This document shows, piece after piece, positions 10,247-21,900 of a stretch of 64,000 nucleotides of DNA. The notes beneath the pieces were generated by a model. It was not told the origin of the DNA, ran no database searches, and worked only from the letters and a program-made list of their open reading frames with translations. The DNA comes from Antedon bifida (taxonomy: Eukaryota; Echinodermata; Crinoidea; Comatulida; Antedonidae), in NCBI GenBank assembly GCA_963402885.1, contig OY727096.1, positions 30,361,820 through 30,425,819 of the forward strand. Reading direction: 5' to 3'. Numbering within the stretch: the stretch's first letter is position 1; each line of letters starts with the position of its first letter. The translations under genes and the position numbers were made by a program.

Positions 10247-12914
10247 GTTTCTGTTAATATTAAAAACACAACTTCTAAATTTGGTGGAGGGATTATGCAT
10301 ACTTATTATATACTGTACTTTACCATTACGACATGAATAACACGTCAATTTTGACATAGTTGCCGAATTATTTTTTTTTTTACAGTTTATGTGTATACAA
10401 TGACCTGTAGGCCTACAAATTTAAGTTGTATGCATATTAATTAGACATTTTATTTATATTTGTATTAGTTTAAAAACTTGACTACAGTTTCAATTTGAAG
10501 TTTTTGGAGGGTTTATACAACGTGTAATGATATGCTGTTATTCATTAATACATAGGGCTTAATAAGTTAAAACACGTCAAACTTTAACATGTAATAGTAT
10601 AATTATTAAGAATCAACTTAAACTGTTTCGGTAATAGTATTTTTACCGAATATTCCAATGTTTCGTTGCCTGCATTTTAATTTAATAGTTTACAGTAAAA
10701 CAATACTCAGAAGTTTACGCGTGTAACTAAAATTAGTTTCTTGGTGTACATTATTGTATTTTTGATTTTTCGTTTGGTGGAGGGTTTAAATATTTAAAAG
10801 TAACTATAATTGCATGTGAACAACAATATTGTTGTTTTCAAACTTGAAAGTTTAAACTGATGGAGGGTTGTATCATATTGTTACTTTAATGTATAGTATT
10901 AATAAATATAAAACTTTTCAGAAAATTGTCACGTCACTATTTGAGGGTCGATACAACATGCTACATATACTGGAGAGTGATGGTGTAATGATAATATCGG
11001 ACTAGCATGTGATAGGAGGCATGGGTTCGAGGTTATCTGTACCATACTGATTGCATCATTAGGCAAGATGCTTTACTCTCATTGTCTTACCTGAGGGTCC
11101 CAAATGATCAGCAAGTGCTGGATGGGTCACCCTCATTAAATAGGGTAAAAAAAACCGCTTGTTAACACAATATTAAATCAATTCAACTTCTAAATAATCT
11201 AAATTTAACGCTCCAAATCCTCTAAAAATCGGCCGTAAATATTAAGGTAAAAAAAGGCCCGATCGTCGTTCGTACGTGTGGTCTCGAACTGTTAATATTC
11301 CACTCAAAAAAAAAAGAAGCTGATTTGGCCCAGTTAAAAATCGAATAAGCAAGACTATCTAGAGTAGTAGGCCCGAATTGATACTTACCAGTTAGTTATA
11401 AAGCCTAAATAAATCATCCTATAAATGTATATTATATTACAAATGGAAGTGAATTGAAGTACACTAATCAACGATCGACCACGTGGCTGTTCTTTTACTT
11501 GAAAATTGGGCCTAACCTTTTGACTCGCCTTTCTAAACGGTAATGGTGCCGTTTGCACGGTTTCAGCCTTTATATTTTTGAATGACGACCTTTGGAAATT
11601 CCACATTTGATAGCCTATTGACCCAGAGGTATTTTTTAAAAATATTTAATAATTCATAATTCCGTAGGCCTAAATATCTAGTTTACGAACTTCTCATATA
11701 GATTATGACCATCTCCGTAGCAAAATGGATGTTGGATGTAAAATTCAGACGGATCGAAAGTTTCACGGCGGCGTGTATTAGAGGACAAACTTTTTGTGTT
11801 TTCCTTTTATATATATATATAGAAAGATATATTTGAATAGTCATTTTAAACTCGGAATCCCCCTTTGAAAGAAAGTGACCGTTGCTAGGAGACGCCAACG
11901 CACAATATACTTTCATATTATTATTGGAAACAATGGTACAGAACTGAAACACGTTTAGTCGTAGAGGCGGCTACTACAAGTTACAATTTGTACGTATACG
12001 TATTTGTAACGTATAATATTGAGTATTTTACCTACCCTCTGATTAATAATGGAAGTTTTATAGTTCTATTCTGGAACTAGAAAACATAGATGTTGATATC
12101 TGAGTGTTATAGATATAGAAACCTGAGATATATCTCATATCTGAGTTTTCAAGATCTGCGTTTTCAGACACCGTCAAGGCTAAATTTTAGTACAAACTGT
12201 ATTATGAATAAATAAATTATGTAGGCTAAGTTCATTTTCGCATTAATAGAGGTCTATCAAATATGAAAGGCGACCAAACACACGATACGAAATTGTTGAA
12301 TGGATTGATCACACAATACATTCACAATAATAGCTTCTTCAATCTATAAATTTAGTATCGTTTTGAAATTAAAAATAGTTATTTTTTTTGTGTTTTTTTT
12401 CTTTTTTTTGGTAAAACAAATCTACAATAAACATCGGTAGCATTTAAGTGACTGTCAATGTTAAATCATTGGACATAGGGCCTACTGTAATAATCCATGG
12501 AGTAAGTAATAATGCATCATAGGCATACATAAAATCATCGCGTTGGTAAACTATTATGTAATGATTTGGCCCGACTTGAATAATAGGTGCACATCAATAT
12601 AAATCGAACGATTGTAGAATACAAGACATTGACAAAAAAAGTAACATAAAATAAGGATAAGGATTCACCCCTGATGAAGCTACCTTGATAGCTTAAATTC
12701 TTTTTTCTTTCGGACAGAAATCCGAAATTCACATAATCGAATGTCATTCTTATTCGGAGTCTGAGGCTCGTAAATCGCACAAATGTAATTCCCAACGGCC
12801 ACACACGGCACCACCTTTGACATCGGAATTTCTAACAGTTCTAATAACATAACTAAACCAGGAACTAAACACTTTGTAATTGTTAAAGTGTTTCAAATGT
12901 AACAACACACAGCA
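10247..12914 (+). other. 3' UTR of gene 1 and intergenic DNA
   Basis: 10247 to about 10920 is the probable 3' UTR, with AATAAA at 10901-10906 kept in the duplicate at 26777-26782. A motif like GGTGGAGGGTTTA recurs near 10281, 10506, 10776 and 10862. The duplicated block runs to about 11955 and includes a promoter-like motif (11879-11893). 11956-12914 holds nothing I can identify beyond a Ser/Thr-free AT-rich spacer and short hairpin DNA near 12100-12175 related to 18393-18456. Confidence 0.6.
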
Positions 12915-12991
12915 ATGATGAATGTGTTACCTGTAGGCATATTTCTTCTTTGTTTTATTAATGTTATTGTTTCTGACCCCAGACCAGGACG
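12915..12991 (+). CDS. Gene 2 exon 1: signal peptide
   Basis: ATG ATG start in AGCAATGATG. Reads [20 protein letters not shown] then DPRPG: short N-region, hydrophobic core, small residue before a likely cleavage after VIVS. Donor GTAAGT, phase 2, which matches the next exon's acceptor. Confidence 0.8.
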
Positions 12992-15900
12992 GTAAGTTCA
13001 ATAATTTGATATGTGTAATTACTATTTCAATTGTACATGGGTTTATCTACCACCACGATAATTCTACGGAAGACATCCTGGATCCAGTTTTATAAACGTT
13101 TCTATGGCGTTTTGGTTTTGTTTTTAAAGGTCCGAGAACACGTTTTAAAGACTATGGTTCTTATATACTGTTTTCTAAACGTTTCCATAAAATATTTTGA
13201 TTTGGTTTTTAAAAGGCTGTGATTTTGTCTAATAATAAATGTTTATAAACGTTGATAAAACCTTTTAAAAGACAATGTTTTAAGACGTATAAAATGCTTT
13301 TACTGACGTTTTTTAATAAGTCCAAATCTTAATCTTTAAAAAACGTTTTACAAACGTTAAATAAACGTTTTAAAACCTTTTTTTATTAATGTTTTTCTTG
13401 TTTTTACAACGGTTTACATACGTTTATAAAACTTAAAAGGTTTTTTGGAACAAAGTTTCCAAAACGTTTCCATAAAACCTTATTTTTTTTAAATTGTTAA
13501 AGGTCCATGACTATGTCTTTTACAAACGTTAATTAGACGCTTTATGACCATTCTATACGTTCCAACATTTTGAAACGTGTTTCAAACTAGAAAACAAAAA
13601 CGTACAAGGCAAGAAAACCGAAAGCCGCCGTCTTGCGTTATGAACGTTCAGAAACCTAAGTCTAACGTGTTCTGCAAACGAATAAAGCATCATAAAAGTT
13701 TGGTTTGCTTTTTAAAGATTCGTAGTTCTTCATCTGTATAGGTTCATAAAACAATATAAGATATACCATGATTTAAACATGACGTTTAAGTGTTTTCGGT
13801 GGTTCGAGTGATATACAATACAATTGGAGACATGCCGCAGCTGTTGATATATGACCTCATGAATTTTAACTGTTATGTTTGCGCCAAAACTTAAGAAGCA
13901 TTTATTAAGAAGAAGCTCCATCATAAACATCGTTCTACTCATTGCAATGTAAATAATAACATTGAAATGTGTTTACTACATATTTTGTATGATCATGTAA
14001 GTTCAATAGTTTTATTTATTGTTATATCAATTGACAAAATTATTAGGTTGCCTGCTTGCACATAAGCGTCAGGCAACCTACAGACGACCTATCATGAAGT
14101 AAATTGACCTACTAATTTTCATGTGTTTGCGGTTACCATATTTTGACAAATGTATACTCTTTTATTAGAGCACATGTTTGCAGCAGAGACGTATCGGTGT
14201 GGGTGACACGTCGAGTGTCGTACCAAATCTCCCGACAGACCTCGGGTACAACACGTTGCGGATTATTTAATTGGTTGTGGTGTACAACGTACAGGTAAAT
14301 AATGTCTATTTCTAATAAAGAATGTAAGCTAGTTATCGACGCGAAGGATGACATCCTGAACTGTCGCATTTGATTTGACTCACTTGCGTTGCTTCCAAGT
14401 GGGAACCAAACTTTAGTCCTGTTCATTGACTGTTTATATTATTGTTTTGGGCGTGGTACATAGCGTGATATTACGAGAGAGGCGCAGGATGGTTGTTTAT
14501 TATTTGCCTTTGCTTTTTCTTGTATGCCGACTATAGGAAACCTGTATCCCAGTAATTTGAGTCCAAAATAAAGTCTCTAAAGACATTTAAGTCGCATTAT
14601 GTATACAAACATTGATAAATGGGGTCGAAGGTCAAATGTTGTATTTCCGGTCATTTTGTCGTAAAATGTTTCAATTTAGAGCAAATATTAATACGTACAT
14701 TCTGAACACATTTTTGAAAAAATCACCTCTCTAACCTTAGTGTTTTCGATATATATGAACCTGTAATTGCATCCCTTAATTTGCATACTTCATGTAACTT
14801 TTGAGGTGAGTGATACACTGGTGTGATTTTGAGATTTACTAAACAGTCCTATGTTGGCTATTAGAAACCTGTATCTGAGTCATTTGAGGGCAGAACAAAG
14901 TCTCTACAGACATTTTAGTTTCATTATAATTATATGCAATATTGAGAAGTGGGGTTGAGGGTCAAATGTCGTACTTCCGGTCATTTTTTTTGTAAAATGT
15001 TTTATTGGAGCAAATGGAAATATGTACATTCTGAATACGGCTGTGAAAAAAATCAACTCTCTAGCATTAGTGGTTTTTTAGATATAGGACAACTGTAAAT
15101 TTACCCCCTTATTTGTATATTTTTTTTAACTTGTACTGCTAATTTGCATACTTTCAATGTGTGTGACAAAGGTGTGATTTTGGGGATTACTAATTGCTAT
15201 TAGGAACCTATATCTTGGTCATTTGAGAGAAAACAAAGTCTCTACAGACATTTTAGTCACATTATGTATGCAAACACTGAGAAATGGGGTCGAGGTAAAA
15301 GTCAACTATTGAAAAAATTAACTCTCCCAGACTGGTAGTTTTTGAGATGGTAACCCTGTAATTTCACCCTAATTTGCATATTTAAGCTAATTTGCATATC
15401 ACCGGGATGAGTGACAGAGTTGTAATGCTCAAATTTTGATCTCCTCATCAGATGTGACCATTTCACAAAGAAAAATCTCTGTTTGCAGTTTGTTTCACTT
15501 TGGGCTGTTTTTTTAGATAGATTGCCTAGCCTACTGCTTTAGACCAATACTGCGCCTTAGTGGATAATTCTCATACAATTTAGTAACATTTGATATTACA
15601 CGTAAATATATTACTCTTAATCCTTTGATATGTTTTTGTTGTGTAATTAAATAAACAGATTTAATGTTGTCGTTTGTACGGATCACTTAATTCTTCTATT
15701 AAGATATGGATAGTTAACTCACTATTAGGCATACAATTAATTTGTACTTACCTTATATTTTGTTGGTATTTGTTTTCACCATACTTTGACTAATTAATGT
15801 GCATTTGTTTAAAGTCGTCGGTACAGTCGAGAGTACCGCACTGAAAGATACTTGGACACCTTAACAAACTACTTTTGCTGTGATGGATGGGCTGAAGACA

Positions 15901-18900
15901 GACTAAGAGGCTGTACAATTCGTGAGTAGTCATGTGTGCAATTATGACATTCGTAAAAATAATAATTAATAATAATGTAATTTGAAAATACCATGATATA
16001 TATGTTCTGCTGTTGATTGTTATACTGTCCTTGAAACACATAATTATTATACTTATAGGCCTACTCCTAATGCCTAAATAAAATATGAAAAATGGGTCGA
16101 CTTAAGAACTTTGTCAGATAACTTTAAAGTTCAGCTCCATTCATGATTTTCAGATATAACATCTGTGTTAAATGTTATGTTAAATATGTGTAACAGAAAT
16201 CAGAATTAAGATATTTTTCAGTAGTTACAATAGTTTATCCGATGTTACCTTATATATAAGACAAAAATCCAAATAGATTGGAATCGACCGTGATTTTCCT
16301 TTGTGTTGGAGTTAAGAGCAGGTACGTGTTATAAAAACGGCACTCATCTTTTTTTTTTCTAAAAGCAATATGCTCACGATTCTGTGGTGTTGGTGGAACA
16401 TGTGAGTCTCCAAATACTTGTCAATGCTCGTCCGGATTTGGTGGACCACGGTGCACTGGTGAGTTAATACATATTGTGAACAATATTTAGAAATTTCAGT
16501 ACAGTATCTGCATTTCAGTTCGAAATTGTATGTAAACCATACACTCTTATTTGGATGCTGAAATGTGGACCATTTAATTGAGTGAATCTCTAATTGATCC
16601 ATTATGCTCTCGGGTAATATATTATTCTAACATGTACAGGATTCACATGCGAACGTGAAAAAAGGGTGATTCGACAGCCCTTAAGCCATAAACTGTAGGC
16701 ATAGTAATACGGTATCATACAGTGCGGTATTCGAAGTTGTGTTGTGTTATTGTTGAAGAAAGATTCGTATAATTGTGGCTATGGTAACTAATTTTAAATT
16801 AACATTTTCGAACTTTAAATCAGTGGTAGGCCTAATCTTTTTAGAAACTTTCAAAACAAGGAACTATTTTTTAAATGATTTTTAAAAAGCACATATTATG
16901 TAGGCCTAATACTGTATGATAAACACGACATTTAGCGCGACCTAAGTAACAACGCGATCGATATCAAACGCAACCGATATGATTAAAACAGCGTACTAGC
17001 TACTACTACTACTGTTAATGCTGCTGCTACTGTTAATGCTGCTGCTACTGTTAATGCTGCTGCTACTGTTAATGCTGCTGCTGCTGTTGCTTCTATTACT
17101 ATTGTTTACGATGGGGATATTATTATATTAATTTTGCCTCTACCGATAGTACTGTCATTTGCACTACAGTAACCGTTTTAATTTATGCTAACTACCGTAT
17201 GTGGTTATATTTTCAAAGATATCAATGAATGCAGTGCCACCAATGGTGGCTGTCATCATATCTGTATCAACACTGTCGGAAGTTATTATTGCCGATGTCG
17301 TACCGGTTATGTAGAGAATGATGATAGACAATGCGAAGGTAGGCATTTGTATTAGTACAGACCAAAAATCGTCACATCTACCACTATCATTAATTGAGAC
17401 ATTGTTGTATTTAAACTTCAAAGATCGCATGTAGTAAAAATAATAAGAGCGCTTCATAAAGGTTTAAATACCATACCGAAATGAAATCGTGGTCGACTTT
17501 GCGATGGAGCTAGCTGTCTGTCTGTTGCTGCTGGTTGTGTTTTGCTGTTGCGGTATATTTATGTTGCTTCTATTTATGTTGCTCTTGCTATTGCAGTCCT
17601 TGTTGCTATTGCTGCTGGTGGTGCTTTTGCTGCTGCTACTGTTAATGCTGCTGCTACTGTTAATGCTGCTGCTACTGTTAATGCTGCTGCTACTGTTAAT
17701 GCTGCTGCTACTGTTAATGCTGCTGCTACTGTTAATGCTGCTGCTACTGTTAATGCTGCTTCTATTACTATTGTTTACGATGGGGATATTATTATATTAA
17801 TTTTGCCTCTACCGATAGTACTGTCATTTGCACTACAGTAACCGTTTTAATTTATGCTAACTACCGTATGTGGTTATATTATTTTCAAAGATATCAATGA
17901 ATGCAGTGCCACCAATGGTGGCTGTCATCATATCTGTATCAACACTGTCGGAAGTTATTATTGCCGATGTCGTACTGGTTATGTAGAGAATGATGATAGA
18001 CAATGCGAAGGTAGGCATTTGTATTAGTACAGACCACAAATCGTCACATCTACCACTATCATTAATTGAGACATTGTTGTATTTAAACTTAAACTAAAAA
18101 GATCGCATGTAGTAAAAATAATAAGAGCAAGTTGTGTTTAAATAAACTACTAAAAACAAGAAAACTTATGCTCATCCAAATGTTATTGTAAAAAAATGAA
18201 TAGGCCTACAGTTTTTTAAATTGTTATGTTGTTATTACTTTTATTTCTATTGCATAAATAAATGTTATCAATCCGAACCAAACAGTGTGGAAAGGGGTAC
18301 TGTAATGTAATATACAAGTTCTTGTATAGCGCCGACTCCAACGAATTGATACATTGTTCATTACGCTACGGATCATGTCCTCTGTCAGGGGTGTCTAGAA
18401 AACTCAGATCTAGAAAACTCAGATCTCAGATATATCTGAGTTTTCTAGACACCCCCTCTGTCAGTGCATCAACTTAAGGCGCTCTCTCATCAAGGTAAAG
18501 ATAGTAAATGATTTACAATGATAAATTGTGATTGTTTTACTATATAGCTGTGTGTGATCCACCATGTGTTCACGGAACGTGCACGGCTCAAGATTATTGT
18601 GAATGTCAAGAGAATTATGTAGGAGACGCATGCGATGATTGTAAGTAGACTTAAACAGCAGTTAATATACCCAGTGCGCATATTTTTACTTTTATAACAG
18701 TGTACAGATCAATACACTACGTCACTGAAACATGTTGTAAGCTAGTAAGCAGGAAGGCTTCTAAATACAAGTTCATCATAGGTTGTAGGTTGGTGTCAGA
18801 AGAATATGTAGGTCTCAATGCATGCTACATGTTGTCGCTAGGTATGATGAGGTATAAGTAGAATTTTACTCTTCCCTGATACGATCATGTTTCGGGTGAT

Positions 18901-21900
18901 TAGCGAATGTTTGCAGCTTAAATCTTGTCGCTTCGTCCACACATTCTTCGCCTAATTGTCAGTTTCACGAATGTTATTATTGGTCATTACAACTAGAAAT
19001 GTTATGCGATTTTTTAGAACCTATTAGCCATTTCATACAATCAATTCTTCTATAACGGATAGAAAGGAATTCAAATTGTTTTTTTCATTTTTCACTAGTA
19101 AATGAGTGTTGGACAAATAATGGTGGATGTGCCCAAGTTTGTACCAACACATTTGGAGGATTTCAGTGCGACTGTTGGCCAGGATATGAATTATCAATGC
19201 TTACGGATTGTTTACGTACGTTGGCTAAAGATTTGTATAATAAGTATCAATTACACTTATTTAAAATGTAAAAGCTGTAATTATAGAAAACGACACGACT
19301 TATCCGCTCTGACCACGAATCAGATTGAAAAATAAAATGTATTTACTTGTAAAAAAATATGGTGTAATTCAAATAAAAAATGGTCTAATTGTCTGCTAAA
19401 CAATGAGTTTTGTTTTGAATTTAACCATTTATTTTGTCATTTTAATTATATCGTTTTCTTTTTTTCTACGGAAGTTTTTAACTTTATTGCAACTTCAAAA
19501 TAACCTTCTCAAAATCTGATTTATTTAATCTGTTTGTAGCCATCTGCGATCCACCATGTGAGAACAACGGTAACTGTGTAGGACCTAACAATTGTGAATG
19601 TCCCGATACCTATGAAGGTCATAGATGTGAAATTGGTAAATATCTAACTATATTTTGCGATTTTCAGTATTTTCTTTATTTAAATATTATAGAAATAGAA
19701 TCAATTGATAAAATGTATTGACACATTATTTATCCATCAGATATTATTATTCAACCAATGACTGTTTATGAGTTAAAAGCAGTGTCACATAGCGTGACAC
19801 AAATAAGAAATACAAAACTGGCATTTCCTTTGAATGAAAGACACTGAAAATGCCTTGCGATTGAAAGTGATTCGAAACCAATCAATCAATGCCAATTATA
19901 TTTTCTTTCTTATATATTTTCCAGTAGCCGTAAATTTACCGTAAATAGAAACCGGTGAAATAGATATATCAAGCTCTCAAGCTTTGCAGCTTATGACGAT
20001 TTTATTTTACTTTTAATAATAGATGTCAATGAATGCTTATTAAACAATGGCAACTGCGAACACTTTTGTGAAAACCTTCTTGGCACATTTAGATGCTCCT
20101 GCGACGATGGATATTCTGGCACTAATACCTGCACAGGTAGGCCTATGTAATGTTATCATAAAACACAGCCGTTTTATGACTTCAGACGGGTCTAGGACAA
20201 CTACCCCCTGGACAACTACCACCCGGACAATAACCCCCTGAACAATCACCCTCCTAGGACACTTACCCCCCGGACAACTACCCTCTTAGAACAACTACCC
20301 CCTGGGACAATTACTCCTAGGACGACTACCCTCTAGGATAACAACCCCCTAGGACAATTATCCCCTAAGAAAACTACCCTCTAGCTGCCCACTAGGAAAA
20401 TTACAATTGGCCCATAGGACAACTACAGCTTTGGTCAACTACGATTGGTAACCAAATTAATAAGCTGCTTCTTTTGGTGCCAATTGTATTGTAAAATCAA
20501 ATTGTGTGTGAAGAGGGGACTAGGAGGGCGTTGTACCACACTATACATTTAACAATATTTGACGTGAAATTATTAAAATATCGACGTATGTACCTAAGAT
20601 TTGTAGTCTATTTTGTAATAACTGTAGCGATATTTATTTTTTTTAAACTTCTATGACAAACTATGAAAAACAATTTCCTCAATTGGCGCAGTTATCTATG
20701 TTTTCAAAATAGGAAGACTAAGAAATGTATGAACCTGTCAAACGGGGGAGAGAGAGAGATTGATTTTCAAATCATCTAATGTAATCAATTGATTAATAGT
20801 GTAGGTTTTTTTTAAATCTAAAGTAAAATTAAGAGCTTCTTTGCTGTAGAATACGAATTAGAATAAAATGAAATAAGTAGAAATGTTTAAGTCATAAACA
20901 CATCATAGATATAATTATTCTTTGGGATCTAAAAACGTTTATTGTCCTATTTTCTCAGGAGTGGGGAGAAAACGTAAAACACAAATCAATTAAAGTTCTT
21001 CTATGAAGTAGTAACAGCCAAACCAATATTCCATTAATACTGAACTTGTAGTAGTAAACGTATAATGCCATTAAACAGCATAAAATAAGCTCTTACGGTA
21101 AACATTTGTTTTGAAAAAGAAAACAGAGAACAAAATCGGGTCAAGTCCCACTATCTTACAACTACCCTCTAGTCCAACTGCTATGCCCTAGGACAACTAC
21201 CCCTCTAACAACAACACTCTCTGAACAACCACACCTATACCTTAGGAAATGAAAGACTGGTTGATTGACTGGTGCAGCTAGGTAAACTGTATGTTCCTAG
21301 ATTTATATACGGCATCTTTATGTCACACAAGAATTTTTCTTTTCGTCTAAATTATGTTATTTTTTCGTCATAGTCAACGGAATTTTCTACATACTTTTAA
21401 AGAGATAACAATAATAAGAAAGTGTGTTTGCACAAATGTGACTTTTGACTAGTACTGTTCCGCCGTACTACGCTGAGAGTGTTAAAGAGTAGTTATTTAA
21501 TCGGATTTGAATAATACACTGAAAGCCCAGTGGTCTAATGGTTAGGACATCTGTATATCAGAATCTTCCGGGTTCGAATCTCGGTTGGGAATCTCTCACA
21601 GATTCCCTCATCTTATCGTTTCAAATAAAAATATAATGATAAAATAATACATAAAATGTCAGTATATCACCGGTTTAGTTTTCATCTTCTGTGCCTTTTG
21701 TGCGAATATGACTTCATGGTATTGTTCAAATTCGATTGGATAACGACTTTTTAACACTCTCAGTGTGGTAAGGGGGAACAGCACTAGTCCCTCAATTGTA
21801 CACCCGCACACCAGAAATCAAATTGAAGATGATAAATCAATTAATTGAAACGATAACTATAAAAACCCTTGGTGTGACTATTACTAATTTTCCACTATTA

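Larger units (their letters stand above)
7081..11955 (+). repeat. Segmental duplication, copy 1
   Basis: From TCTCGTGGTCGA in the mucin exon to AACTGAAACACGTT, this block matches 22785-28474 along exons, introns, 3' UTR and downstream DNA, with a few percent divergence and small indels. It has none of the SINE tandem present in copy 2. Confidence 0.9.
12992..15814 (+). other. Gene 2 intron 1, repeat-filled
   Basis: 2.8 kb. Contains an AACGTTT-word cluster (13060-13610), a small hairpin (14045-14082) and a three-copy degenerate tandem repeat (14529-15440), each listed. No exon supported. Confidence 0.65.

Noticed and set aside
11385-11606. Minus-strand 73-residue ORF kept in both duplicates (also 27229-27450)
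   Set aside because: The surrounding DNA is equally similar, with three differences in 222 bp and no domain, so conservation is explained by the duplication.
17489-17841. Long poly-Leu and Ala/Val-Asn open frames
   Set aside because: They are frames of the 18-bp minisatellite, in an intron between two cbEGF exons.
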